The notes beneath the pieces were generated by a model. It did no database searches, had not been told where the DNA came from, and was given only the letters and a program-made list of their open reading frames with translations. Position numbers and translations under genes: made by a program. From IMG/VR virus record IMGVR_UViG_3300030104_001960, positions 1,892 to 22,896 of that record: a stretch of DNA of 21,005 nucleotides; one strand, given 5' to 3'. The DNA is from a virus. This document shows positions 1 to 8,900 of the stretch, in pieces. The stretch's first letter is position 1, and every line of letters starts with the position of its first letter.

Positions 1-141
1 ACCATTGTTCTGAAATTGGACAGCTTGATTTGTCACATTTCCAGTCGCTGCAGCAACGGGATTAGAGGTGTTATTAACCTCTGGATCCGATGCCTTAGCT
101 GGTGCTATTGAGAGAAGACTGATAAGGAGACAGTAGTAGAC
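1..141 (-). CDS. Partial secreted-type protein, start codon not identifiable
   Basis: An open frame runs to the window edge in the -1 frame relative to the 123-residue gene. It reads YYCLLISLLSIAPAKA, a good signal-peptide core with AKA cleavage, then SDPEVNNTSNPVAAATGNVT and NQAVQFQNNG at the edge. I recall the ATGNVTNQAVQ motif from cyanophage proteins located just after the 123-residue type. Yet no ATG, GTG or TTG exists in this frame between about base 300 and base 100; an AGGAG at 145-141 sits just before YYC. The start could be a rare codon, a frameshift from the upstream gene, or a sequence error. The true 5' boundary is therefore unknown, and 141 is a guess. Confidence 0.55.
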
Positions 142-476
142 TCCTGAGCGATAGTTCGGTCTATCTCTGTCTTTTCTATTATCTGACTTGCTTCTCTCGA
201 CACTACTTCTAGTGAGAAGTCTGAGCCAGCTGTTGTAAGAGTGAAGATTGAATCGCTGTCTACTATTCCTCCAGAGGTTGCTGAGGTGTGGGTTATGTTG
301 TCCCCAGACCATTTGTTTAACGCTGCTCCATAGGTTGTTGTTACGATCTCCTCTTCTATATCTACTGTTGTAGTTGTTGTACTGTTCATCGAACCCTGGG
401 TGAAATTTGGGGTTACTATTTCCGCGCTTGCTACCGTGGGTGATGCCAGTAGAAAGACTAAAAGCCATTTCTTCAT
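105..476 (-). CDS. Secreted protein of unknown function, 123 residues
   Basis: A 123-residue protein with an N-terminal signal peptide (MKKWLLVFLLASPTVASA, cleavage near residue 18) and a mature part rich in Thr, Ser and acidic residues (MNSTTTTTVDIEEEIVTTTY), ending TTVSLSVFSQ. It has no further membrane helix or cysteines. It looks like an exported beta-rich protein; I recall related sequences in other marine cyanophages but no known function. The ATG overlaps the holin-like gene's stop (ATGA). Its 3' end overlaps, in another frame, the start region of the reading frame that runs off the window at base 1. Confidence 0.82.
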   Translation of the reverse strand: MKKWLLVFLLASPTVASAEIVTPNFTQGSMNSTTTTTVDIEEEIVTTTYGAALNKWSGDNITHTSATSGGIVDSDSIFTLTTAGSDFSLEVVSREASQIIEKTEIDRTIAQESTTVSLSVFSQ

Positions 477-772
477 TGTTTTGTTTTTAATTCGCTGTTA
501 CCGTTTTTTTTGCCGTTACCACTACCAGTGGATAAGCCAAAAGTTGCAAGTGCTCCTGTAAAAATCGAGGCAGGGAACGTGATATCCCCACCTGGACTCT
601 TCTTAAACATTGGAAGCTCAACGTAATTTAAAGTGATGATAAATCCACTCCAAATGACAACTCCTAAACGCACCATTGCGCCTAAGATCACCATCTGTTC
701 TTCATGATCATCTACATTCTCTTTTAACTTTTGTAAGAGGTTTTTTGGTTTTTCTTGCGCTGTTCCTTCCAT
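473..772 (-). CDS. Two-helix membrane protein, holin candidate
   Basis: A 99-residue protein: charged N-terminus (MEGTAQEKPKNLLQKLKENV), a first membrane helix (about 28-50, MVILGAMVRLGVVIWSGFII), a short loop with LPMFKKSPGGD, a second hydrophobic stretch (about 65-82, ITFPASIFTGALATFGLS) and a Lys/Asn-rich polar tail. Small size, two helices and charged ends fit a class II holin, and phages of this type need one; homologous small proteins are widespread in cyanophages. No endolysin is visible beside it. It starts within the 3' end of the previous gene (49-base overlap, different frame) and its stop overlaps the next ATG (ATGA). Confidence 0.8.
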   Translation of the reverse strand: MEGTAQEKPKNLLQKLKENVDDHEEQMVILGAMVRLGVVIWSGFIITLNYVELPMFKKSPGGDITFPASIFTGALATFGLSTGSGNGKKNGNSELKTKQ

Positions 773-1134
773 TTATCAATTTTCTTTTGTAAGAATTTCT
801 GAACTTGTTTTTTAATCTTGTCAAAGAAAGGTGTTGCTAAGGTGGTAGTGGCTACAGCTGCGACAGCAGCATACGTAGCAGTAGCTACAACTTCTGCTGT
901 AGGCATAGGTAATTCTATATCTACAACAGGTAAGTTTAATTTAGGTTGTTCTGTCTGTACTTCATCCTTCTCTTTCTTCATCTCTACTCCTTCTGGAGCC
1001 TCTAAATTACTGGGAGGTATGACAATGGGTGGGAATATTGGCATATCTGCAGTAGGTGGTTTTAGAGGGATGCTAGGCATCTCTAAAGCTTCAGGAAGAT
1101 TAGAACCAGCCAGACGTATGGATGGTAAGTCCAC
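724..1134 (-). CDS. Pro-rich membrane-tethered protein (GTG start)
   Basis: A 136-residue protein with a Pro-rich N-terminal half (SLPEALEMPSIPLKPP-like segments and MPIFPPIVIPPSNLEAPEG, residues 1-50), an acidic/basic linker, one Ala/Val/Thr-rich hydrophobic helix (about 80-103) and a strongly basic C-terminal tail (KKIDKWKEQRKKNQK). This layout recurs in cyanophages near the fibre genes; I do not know a proven function. The start is GTG at 1134-1132, overlapping the preceding stop as TAGTG; no in-frame ATG exists near. A Pro-rich periplasmic stretch with one membrane helix loosely recalls spanins, although the helix is C-terminal. Its last 49 bases overlap the next gene in another frame. 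Confidence 0.82.
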   Translation of the reverse strand: MDLPSIRLAGSNLPEALEMPSIPLKPPTADMPIFPPIVIPPSNLEAPEGVEMKKEKDEVQTEQPKLNLPVVDIELPMPTAEVVATATYAAVAAVATTTLATPFFDKIKKQVQKFLQKKIDKWKEQRKKNQKTSYKS

Positions 1135-1403
1135 TACGCTATACGAGCCTTCCCTGCAGCTATTGCTGCATTAATTGGGGCTAGATCTTCCGTAGTCCAA
1201 ATAGATGTGGTTTTATCTGCTTTTTTATGACCTAAGATATGTTCTAAATGCTCAACATACGCACGTGTACGTTGTTTAAAATGATCAGAAGTTTCCCAGT
1301 CCAATTTTTCAGTATCTCGATTTATAGTAGCTACTTCACCATTGATCGCTTTATTATAGATATCAAGTTTTTCTCCATCAGTAAAATCCTTATACTCAGG
1401 CAT
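1134..1403 (-). CDS. Hypothetical protein, 89 residues
   Basis: An 89-residue hydrophilic protein starting MPEYKDFTDGEKLDIYNKAI and containing a short conserved-looking stretch (HFKQRTRAYVEHLEHILGH) and an Ala-rich C-terminus (INAAIAAGKARIA). There is no signal peptide, membrane helix or recognisable enzyme motif. I do not know its function; similar small proteins occur in the fibre/lysis region of marine cyanophages. Its start overlaps the coiled-coil gene by eight bases, and its TAG stop overlaps the next gene's GTG start by one base (TAGTG). It is thus part of a tightly coupled cluster. Confidence 0.82.
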   Translation of the reverse strand: MPEYKDFTDGEKLDIYNKAINGEVATINRDTEKLDWETSDHFKQRTRAYVEHLEHILGHKKADKTTSIWTTEDLAPINAAIAAGKARIA

Positions 1404-1548
1404 CAGTTTCTTCCTCCGTTGTAGTTTCGTTAAGTTCTTTTGCTTGACGTTCTAGTTCTTGAAGAGCACCGTTGATTTCGTTAACACGTGCAACAGCTTT
1501 TTCTCTTTCTTGTAAAAGTTCGTTTGCTCTTTCTTGAAGTTTTTCCAT
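1396..1548 (-). CDS. Small coiled-coil protein, 50 residues
   Basis: A 50-codon ORF from the ATG at 1548 to TGA at 1398-1396, starting 18 bases after the fibre stop. The product is one amphipathic helix with heptad spacing of Leu, Ala, Val and Ile (MEKLQERANELLQEREKAVA and onward), followed by a Thr/Glu-rich tail. It has no signal peptide or membrane helix, so it is not itself a spanin. Short coiled-coil proteins of this sort recur beside fibre genes of cyanophages; they may help fibre assembly, but I know of no proof. Its end overlaps the next start by eight bases, which together with high helical regularity supports a real gene. Confidence 0.75.
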   Translation of the reverse strand: MEKLQERANELLQEREKAVARVNEINGALQELERQAKELNETTTEEETDA

Positions 1549-1566
1549 GTTTAATTAGGTGAATGT

Positions 1567-3684
1567 TTATTTTGCCTCTAAGGCTTTTACTTTTGCTGAT
1601 AGTTCTTTAACGGCTTGAACAAGCATTGGAACAAGTTTTCCATAAGAAGCTTCTAATCTATCTGGATTTTCATCCATTACTAAACCAAGGTAATCAGCAT
1701 CATTATCTTTTTGTATTTGCTGGAAGTCTTGTGCTATAAAACCAGCTTCATAAGTACCATCTTTACCATTACCATCCCTTGTCTCCCATTTGAATTTAAC
1801 AGGATTTAAAGCGTTAATAAAACTTAGACCTAAATCTAAGGTATTGATATCTGTTTTATCTCTTCTATCTGATAAGGAGCTAATAGTTTGAGTATTGCAA
1901 CGTAAAGTAGAGCTTGAAGTATTACCTAAAGTTATCTCGTTATTAACTGTTGATGATGAAGGTGATGTCTGATACCCTACTATAACATTATTATCACCTG
2001 TTGTTAAATCATTTGTTCCAGTGTATCCAGCGTTATAACCTACACAAGTATTGTTTGCACCAGTAGTAATTTCCATGCCTGCCTGTCCACCTAGACAGGT
2101 GTTTTTTTCAGTAGTTGTAATTTTTTGACCAGCAAAATGACCAAAACATGCGTTGGCACCACCAGTAGTTATATCATTACCTGCATATCTTCCTACTAAA
2201 GTATTGTTACTTGCTGTAGTCGAGTTCTCACCAGCTACAGTACCAATAGCAACATTATTCTCACCACTAGTACATTTCTTTAATGCACCGTTTCCCATAG
2301 CTACATTATCAGCACCAGTAACAGTACCTTCCTTCATACACCAAGGTCCGATAGCTATGTTACGGCTTCCAGTATTAACACCATCTCTATAAGATTGATA
2401 ACCCACCGTTACGTTATAACTACCTGTAGAAACTAAACGAGAACTTTCATATCCAACAGCGGTATTATAGTTACCAGTAGTCATCTCAAAGAAATTCTGC
2501 CAACCTAAACATGAGTTTCCTGTTGCCGTTCTTGATGCTGCTGCCGTTCCACCACCATAAATACTTTGAGGTCCAATCAATACATTATAACCAGCACTAC
2601 CTCCAAGTGTTGCTCCACAATAAGATCCTAAAAATATATTATTCTGACCAGTTACAGAACTACCACCTGCGTTTGATCCTATGGCTATACTATGTGATCC
2701 AGAAGTAAGTGCATCTAGAGATTGTTGACCGATAGCAATATTATTATTACCAGAGGTTATATTAAAACCAGCGTAATATCCGATACCAACGTTGTGTTGA
2801 CCTGATGTAACTTGAAATAAGGAAGACTCTCCCAATGCAGAGTTATAAGTTCCCGAAGTCAGACTTCTCATACTCATATACCCTACAGCTGTATTATCAG
2901 TTCCTGTAGCTCCAGATGAAGCCCCCATAATAGCCTCCGGTCCTATAGCTGTATTAGCTCCACCTGTCGTATTATAGAGTGCCTTATAACCTATTGCTGT
3001 TGACATATTTGATGTCGTGTATTTGTAACCAGCTTCTGAACCTATAAAAGTATTGTGATCACCTGTTGTTAGTTCGTAACCTGCTAAATTACCAATTAAA
3101 GTATTGCGATCTGCTCCAGAGGCTAAGTTATAGCCACTAAAACCATAGTTCTCACCACCATGTATGTTTGTGCCAAAACTTTTTACAAGACCAGTAGGTA
3201 AATTAGTTAGTGAACTACCATCACCTTCAAAATAAGTTGCATATAACTTTTGAGTAGTTTTATTAAACCTTAAAGCCCACTCCCCACCAAAACTACCATT
3301 ATCATTAAATTGTACGGTCGTACTACTACCATCAGGACTGGCAGAAGCATCAGCCCACGTCAACCCACCTGTGTTACCAGACTGAGCAGATAAGAACTGA
3401 CCATTAGTAGGTGAATTAGATACTTTTAAATTAGCTTCATCAACTATGTTATCTGCTATAACAGTTGCACCATCACCAGTAGATGTTACTTCTCCAGAGT
3501 GATTGGGGTGTGTATATCCAGATGGTATATCTGATTCTTTAGCTAAAGGTGTACCTCCAGCTGTACTGCCATCATGTACAACAAGTGTATCTTTCGTTGT
3601 ATCTACAGTGACTTCGCCTTCTGCACCAGTGAAGCTACTGTGTTGTGAGGTTGTACCTCTTCTTAATTTTAATTGTTTAGCCAT
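1567..3684 (-). CDS. Second fibre/adhesin: YadA-head-like repeats plus S74 intramolecular chaperone
   Basis: A 705-residue fibre. Residues 1-50 are the LRRGTTSQHSSFTGAEGEV domain seen at the start of many cyanophage fibres. Residues about 193-573 hold some 22 copies of a roughly 17-residue repeat (NTAIGYxAGxxxTTGxx), the pattern of YadA/trimeric-autotransporter head domains, which fold as left-handed beta-helices and bind surfaces. Residues about 603-700 are a peptidase S74 (endosialidase-type) intramolecular chaperone: SLSDRRDKTDI with the expected self-cleavage before or at Ser605, then FINALNPVKFKWE, EAGFIAQDFQ and a final coiled coil (VQAVKELSAKVKALEAK). S74 domains assemble trimers and then cut themselves off. 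Position right after the gp17-like fibre suggests it attaches to that fibre as the distal receptor-binding part. Confidence 0.93.
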   Translation of the reverse strand: MAKQLKLRRGTTSQHSSFTGAEGEVTVDTTKDTLVVHDGSTAGGTPLAKESDIPSGYTHPNHSGEVTSTGDGATVIADNIVDEANLKVSNSPTNGQFLSAQSGNTGGLTWADASASPDGSSTTVQFNDNGSFGGEWALRFNKTTQKLYATYFEGDGSSLTNLPTGLVKSFGTNIHGGENYGFSGYNLASGADRNTLIGNLAGYELTTGDHNTFIGSEAGYKYTTSNMSTAIGYKALYNTTGGANTAIGPEAIMGASSGATGTDNTAVGYMSMRSLTSGTYNSALGESSLFQVTSGQHNVGIGYYAGFNITSGNNNIAIGQQSLDALTSGSHSIAIGSNAGGSSVTGQNNIFLGSYCGATLGGSAGYNVLIGPQSIYGGGTAAASRTATGNSCLGWQNFFEMTTGNYNTAVGYESSRLVSTGSYNVTVGYQSYRDGVNTGSRNIAIGPWCMKEGTVTGADNVAMGNGALKKCTSGENNVAIGTVAGENSTTASNNTLVGRYAGNDITTGGANACFGHFAGQKITTTEKNTCLGGQAGMEITTGANNTCVGYNAGYTGTNDLTTGDNNVIVGYQTSPSSSTVNNEITLGNTSSSTLRCNTQTISSLSDRRDKTDINTLDLGLSFINALNPVKFKWETRDGNGKDGTYEAGFIAQDFQQIQKDNDADYLGLVMDENPDRLEASYGKLVPMLVQAVKELSAKVKALEAK
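1966..3108 (-). repeat. About 22 YadA-head-like repeats within the second fibre gene
   Basis: This segment codes for consecutive units of about 51 bases with consensus N-x-x-hydrophobic-G-x-x-A/S-G, then a turn rich in Thr, Ser and Gly. Unit length varies from roughly 15 to 25 residues, unlike the rigid decapeptides of the neighbouring fibre, and DNA identity between units is lower. Four units contain cysteines near the repeat core (around residues 356, 392, 513 and 530-547). Confidence 0.85.
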
Positions 3685-3687
3685 GGT

Positions 3688-5901
3688 TTAAAGTGTTCCG
3701 AAGTCGATTTGTAAATTATTTCCACTGACAGTTCCTACTTCAGTGAGGTTTTTATCATTGCAATCTAGGTGTCCTCCTAGCTCTGGAGTCGTATCAGCTA
3801 CTACGTCTGTTAGACCACTAACAATTCCTGAGAATGCACTGCCTGTATAGTATTTAAGTATGTTATTAATACCGTCATACCATAAGTCTCCTGCTGATGG
3901 ACTGCCTGGAGATGAGTTAGAAATAGTGTATTCATTAGCGTAACGGTTAACGTCAGCTATTGAACCTGCAACTGTATTGATATTAGAGTTAGCACCAGCA
4001 ACAGTATTTATATTTGTATTGTTACCAGCTACCGTATTTATATTGGTATTGTTACTTGCAACTGTATTGATATTTGAGTTATTACCAGCAACAGTAGCAA
4101 TGTTTGCATTAGCTGCAGCTACAGTAGATATGTTTGAGTTAGCTGCTGCTACAATATTTATATTAGTGTTATTACTATTAACAGCATTGATATTCGTTGC
4201 ATTACCTGCAACTGCATTGATGTTAGTACTATTACCAGCTACCGATGTTATGTTGCTAGATATACCAGCTACAGTAGAAATGTTGCTAGACATACCAGCT
4301 ACTGTATTAACGTTAGCTATATCATCAGCAACCGTACTTATGTCACCACCTGTACCTGTTGCTATATTCTCTGTTACGAGACCTAAATCATTAGAATAGG
4401 TAATATCACCAGAGACAATAGCTATATCAGTTAATTGAGATTGATTTGGACTTGTAGATGAGAAACCATCACCTGATGATGAATCATAAACCATCATCAC
4501 CTTATTAGATGATGAGTCAAACCATAGGTCTCCATTCTGCAATGCAGTACTATCTGCTCTTGCTGTAGGAGCTGAAGTGCTTATCTGATAGACATCAGAG
4601 AAGTTATTTATATCAGCAACATTAGTAGCTGTAGTACTGATAGCACTGGCAATACCAGCAACTGTAGTTAACTCAGTAGCTTTAGGTGTAAGTCTATGGA
4701 ATGTATAAGTATTAAGTGTAGATGTTGTCTCTACAATCATTCCAAAGGTAGATGAATATGTTGTGCTATTAGCTAAACCAGTAATGGTGACTGTTGAGTT
4801 ACCGACAGTGCCGTTAGTAATTGTCGCAACTCCAGATCCATTGGAGGTAACGTTTGCGCTGAGAGCTTTAATAGATACAAGAGTTCCAGTGCCGTTATTA
4901 ACGTCAGGGTTAGCGTTAGGAAAAGATGTTTCATTATCTATGGGTACAAAACCGCCTACGTCATCAACAAGATCAACAATTCGTGCATCAATAGCTGCTG
5001 TAGTAGCAATCTTATTATCAGCTGCAGCCCAAGTCTCACCTGATTGGATTTCACCTAAGCTGCCTAACTTATAGAAGTTAGCGTCAACCTCAGTTTCCGT
5101 ATAATATCTATTATCTAATTGACCAGCATTTAGCTCTGTCTCCGTATAATACCTACCATCTAGATCCGTAGATCCAACAGCAGTTACGTGACCCTGAGCA
5201 CTGACAGTAATATCCTGTAAGACATTACCATTGCTATTATTAACTGTTGAGTTAGCTCCAGTAACGTTGTGGTTGATCGTAACCTGACCACTTGACGTAC
5301 TCTTAGATAAATCAGTACCAGCCAGCACATCAGTACCTAAAGCTATATCAACCTTGTTATCTATACGTGCATCTATTGCACCTGATGTAGCGATAGTTGT
5401 ATTGTTACCTGTCCAAGTTTCTGAACTTGTATAGGTTTCTGTTCCTGTATCCCATGTATTAGTATCTACATAGGTTTTATTAACTCCATCAGTACCTGCT
5501 GTAGGAGTTCCAACATTGGTTAGTTTGTTATTAGCTACATCAAAGTCTGTCTGCATCGGTGTACCACCTAATGCAGTTAATGCGTTATTATCAATCTCTT
5601 GAGCTGTATATAATATCTGGTCAAAGTCATTATTCAGGTCTTCCGCTTTGATAGCAGAACCAGGGTAAAACGTTGCCTTCTTGGAGTCATTGTTTGTATC
5701 CCTATAAATGATCACACTAGCTCCATTAGCAGGAGCTGTGTTCATCTGTACCGTTGTTGCGTTGGCTAAAGAGTATGCAGTTGTTGCTTGATCAGTACCG
5801 TTAATTTTTACCTTAACGTCTGTAGTAGCTAAATATGGAAATGTAAATGAAAAAAGAACGGTTGATCCGTTCCCTGTAAAGTTATTTTGTGTGACAGCCA
5901 T
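3688..5901 (-). CDS. Tail fibre protein with T7 gp17-type attachment domain
   Basis: A 737-residue tail fibre. Residues 1 to about 110 are the T7 gp17 N-terminal attachment domain, which docks fibres on the tail nozzle (VLFSFTFPYLATTDVKVKI, then VIIYRDTNND and the DLNNDFDQILYTAQEID helix). Residues about 122-145 carry the common fibre motif NKLTNVGTPTAGTDGVNKTYVD. The middle has short repeated units (YYTETELNAGQLDNRYYTETE; AAIDARI) typical of trimeric shafts. Residues 521-650 are 13 decapeptide repeats, flanked by two copies of a GDLWFD/GDLWYD module (about 455-470 and 668-690). The C-terminus (SGNNLQIDFGTL) is short and has no clear receptor domain, so receptor binding may rest with the following gene. 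Its stop precedes the next fibre's ATG by three bases. Confidence 0.93.
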   Translation of the reverse strand: MAVTQNNFTGNGSTVLFSFTFPYLATTDVKVKINGTDQATTAYSLANATTVQMNTAPANGASVIIYRDTNNDSKKATFYPGSAIKAEDLNNDFDQILYTAQEIDNNALTALGGTPMQTDFDVANNKLTNVGTPTAGTDGVNKTYVDTNTWDTGTETYTSSETWTGNNTTIATSGAIDARIDNKVDIALGTDVLAGTDLSKSTSSGQVTINHNVTGANSTVNNSNGNVLQDITVSAQGHVTAVGSTDLDGRYYTETELNAGQLDNRYYTETEVDANFYKLGSLGEIQSGETWAAADNKIATTAAIDARIVDLVDDVGGFVPIDNETSFPNANPDVNNGTGTLVSIKALSANVTSNGSGVATITNGTVGNSTVTITGLANSTTYSSTFGMIVETTSTLNTYTFHRLTPKATELTTVAGIASAISTTATNVADINNFSDVYQISTSAPTARADSTALQNGDLWFDSSSNKVMMVYDSSSGDGFSSTSPNQSQLTDIAIVSGDITYSNDLGLVTENIATGTGGDISTVADDIANVNTVAGMSSNISTVAGISSNITSVAGNSTNINAVAGNATNINAVNSNNTNINIVAAANSNISTVAAANANIATVAGNNSNINTVASNNTNINTVAGNNTNINTVAGANSNINTVAGSIADVNRYANEYTISNSSPGSPSAGDLWYDGINNILKYYTGSAFSGIVSGLTDVVADTTPELGGHLDCNDKNLTEVGTVSGNNLQIDFGTL
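3952..4341 (-). repeat. 13 tandem 30-bp repeats coding INTVAGNNTN-like decapeptides
   Basis: Thirteen uninterrupted 30-base units code for ten-residue repeats with consensus I-N/S-T-V-A-G-N-N-T/S-N. Hydrophobic residues are fixed at positions 1 and 4 and a small residue at position 5. Units 10 to 13 (nearest the gene's 3' end) are closest to each other, those at the 5' edge (ISTVADDIAN, VNTVAGMSSN) most diverged. The phase is constant over 390 bases with no indel. This regularity suits a trimeric fibre shaft, and the DNA similarity gives a substrate for recombination that would change fibre length. Confidence 0.93.
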
Positions 5902-5903
5902 TA

Positions 5904-5920
5904 CGCTATAGTTAGTGTTG
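5904..5920 (-). promoter_or_regulatory. T7-promoter-like element before the tail-fibre gene
   Basis: The 29-base gap between the gp16-like and tail-fibre genes reads CAACACTAACTATAGCG on the minus strand. Its ACTAACTATAG core matches the T7 promoter core ACTCACTATAG at all but one base, and T7 has promoter phi17 at this same place. If the G at 5906 were the start, the leader would be only five bases, and no ribosome site is visible. The cyanophage polymerase may have different specificity (the Syn5 polymerase does). One site of this kind can arise by chance. Confidence 0.25.
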
Positions 5921-5930
5921 ACTGAGTGGA

Positions 5931-8900
5931 TTATTTAGGTAGGTTTTTTATTACTTCTACTTCTCTTCTTACTTGAGCTTCATTACCATAATCACCTTCA
6001 CTTCTAAATTGATTTTCAAGTTTACCTAATGAATGTAAGGTATCTATTTGTTGAGCCTCACCTCCTAACTCTGGATCTTGTAGTAGTAAGTCCCAAGCTG
6101 TTTGTTTAGCTGTTCGGAATATAGGCATGATCATTCTCCCGTGAACTGTATCCTTAGCTTCATAATCTTTCTTACCTCTCTCCATTCGTTGAATTGAATC
6201 AATAATTTCAGGAGTCATTACTTCGGTAAGCTGTGCCTCTATATTCTGTTGACCCATATAGAACTGATACTTAGATTTAAGATCAGGTCTGTTTTCAAGT
6301 AATTGTCCATTTGGACCTGTATTAAATGTTTGAGTTAAGTTAAGACCACTTCTCATTAATAACTCTCTAGTTTCATTAGTTGTACCTATGTTTAAATTAA
6401 TAGGTAGAAGAGCATTCACTAGACGTGTCATTGGATCCCAGTCTCTAAGTTTCTCACCACTTAAAATGTCATATCTATAAGGCATGAACTGATCTTCAGT
6501 AACTAAGTCAGCCCAAAGGTTTCTATTACCTATACTTTGCCAGAAACCAGATTCAAGCTCTCTCATACCAGGAGAGAAGACTTTACCTATCTCATTTCTA
6601 AGTCCAGCTAAAGGTATTTGGTTATTAACTATGTTTGCTGCAGCTCTAGGTGCATCTGCAAATTGACTTGTGAATAGATCAGAGAGTTGTAGTAAACCAG
6701 CCATAAAGGATTTATTAACTACATTGGCTCCAACTAAATGAGCCATACGTCCGAACCAGTTACCAACCCATTCTTCACCCATTACTTTTTGTGAATCTAC
6801 TATGTCAGCAGCTACACTAAAGAATGCATTAAATGGTTCTAAAGCTTCATAACTAATATAAGAGTTACCTATTTTAATTGATCTAGGTTGCCATCCTTGT
6901 TGTATCCAAGAGGTTCTTAATTGTCTATCAGGTGGTCCATTTCCAGTGATAGTACCATTCAGTGCCATTGTTGTTGCCATAGCAGTGAAGCCATAACCAA
7001 TAGCCATACGTCCTCTAGCAGTAGCCTTAGCTACGTTTAAATCAGCTTGACTCTTAATACCGTATTGCAACATCTCAGGATCATCCCAAGCTTTTGTGAA
7101 TATATCGGTATGTTCCTTGATAGCTAAATTTAAACCTGGAGTGTATTTAGAAGTCATCACCAAAGCATTTACCCCTGTTCTTGCAAACAAGAAGTAAGGC
7201 TTAAGGAATGGCATCTTATCAAATAGGTTATCTATATCTTTAGCTCTACCTGATAGTGCTTTAGTCAGCTTTGCTTCATCAGATGCAAATAAAGCCATCT
7301 CATCTGTAACTTGTCCATCAGCTGAGAAGACCTTAGATTCAAAGTCTTGTTCAACTTTCCTAAGTAGATCTGGCATATCCTTATCACTAACAATAAGACC
7401 TTGATCAGTTAGTTTTTGATAAACATCGTCAAAGGCAAGTTGTCTTTGTCTACCTCTACCAATGATTTGTGTAAAGAAGGTATCCATTGCTTTCATGGTA
7501 CGTGGACCATAATTAAAGAATGGTAACTTATTAAGACTCCTTAAGTTATCAGCAATATGTGCAGCAGTTTTATCACCTAATGTACCGTTCTGATCGAAGT
7601 GAGACATCATTGCTCTCCATTCTTGATCAGCTGTTGTTTCAGTAAATCCTCTAAAGCCTTTCTCATCTAAGTTGTAGTTTTGGAAGTCAGCTACAGCTTT
7701 TCTCCAAGCCTCAGTCTGTGCTTCCATCATCCCTCCAAGGGATGCAGCTGCACTTCTAAAGGTCTGTCCATCTACGTCTCCTAAAGCACCTATCATGGTT
7801 GCTACAGGTCTCATAGCTGTACCTAAACCAGTACCAACTAATGCTCTAGCTACAGTCTTAGGACCAGATAGTATTGAGTTAATACCCATTACCATCATTT
7901 CATTTAGTATGGCATTTCTTTGGTACTGACTACCGTTCTTATAACCATGTAGTTTGTTTTTAAAGAAAGCATCTAAGTCTTTCCAGGTCTGCTTATTACC
8001 GTTACCAGTAGCTGTAAAGTGTATGAATGATTCTAATAAGTCGTTATCTACATCACCTTTTAGAAGTTGTTTAAATGTAGCAACTTCACTAGCTGCAGCA
8101 TCAGAAGCTTGAGATATTATTTGTTTAGTATCAAATTGACTAGGCTTCTTACCATCTCTAAACCTTCTTAGGTTATAAGATGAAGCAATACTGGTTTCCT
8201 TTCTTAAACGAGCTATAGCTGAGTATCTAGATAGTATTCCATCTAATAAACCTCCAGGTGATGCAGGACTAATTTGATCAGCAACACTTAAACTAGCTTT
8301 AGCTAAATCTCTAGCTTCAAATAAAAGCTGACCAAGTACTACATCAGTAGCATTTAACTGAGCTTTGTTAAGTATTGGTAAACCTTCAATCAAAGATGGA
8401 TTGGTATCTACATTTTTGATGTAGTTAATTACATCTTCTTCAGGGATATCTATTAACCGACTATTACCTGAATCACTAATAAATTGAAATACATCAGTAG
8501 CAGCATTTTTTAAATCTTCCTGTAGAACCTTTGCATTGGATCCTTCATATAGAAGATTGTATGCAGGACTTGCTTGTAATTGTTTTGCTAAAGCATTTGA
8601 CTCTGCAAGCATCATACCTGGAGCTGTGTATTCAGCTCTTCGTATGTTTGCCTCAGTGATAGTTCCCTCTGGTGATCCGTACTTTTGAGTAGGATTATTC
8701 CTGATCTCTATCATGTCTCTAACACCTTTAACAGGGTTAGATGTACTAATTAAAGCTTGGTTGTCAGAGATGTCACCACCCTTGTAGTAAGCAGGGTTTT
8801 GGCGTTGAATGTTAGTGTTTAAATCAAATTCTAGTTGCTCTACAGCTAGATCCTTATTTGCATCACCTTGTTTACGAGAGTTAAGAGTAAAGTCTCTTTC

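Noticed and set aside
818-1174. Plus-strand open frames here and at 2153, 3977, 4763, 9820, 10582, 11614 and 16810
   Set aside because: They are antisense to well-supported genes, have low-complexity translations that mirror those genes and show no family features.
3952-4341. Regular 30-base repeats that could look like a CRISPR array
   Set aside because: The units are contiguous without spacers, stay in frame and code for a decapeptide repeat inside the tail-fibre gene.
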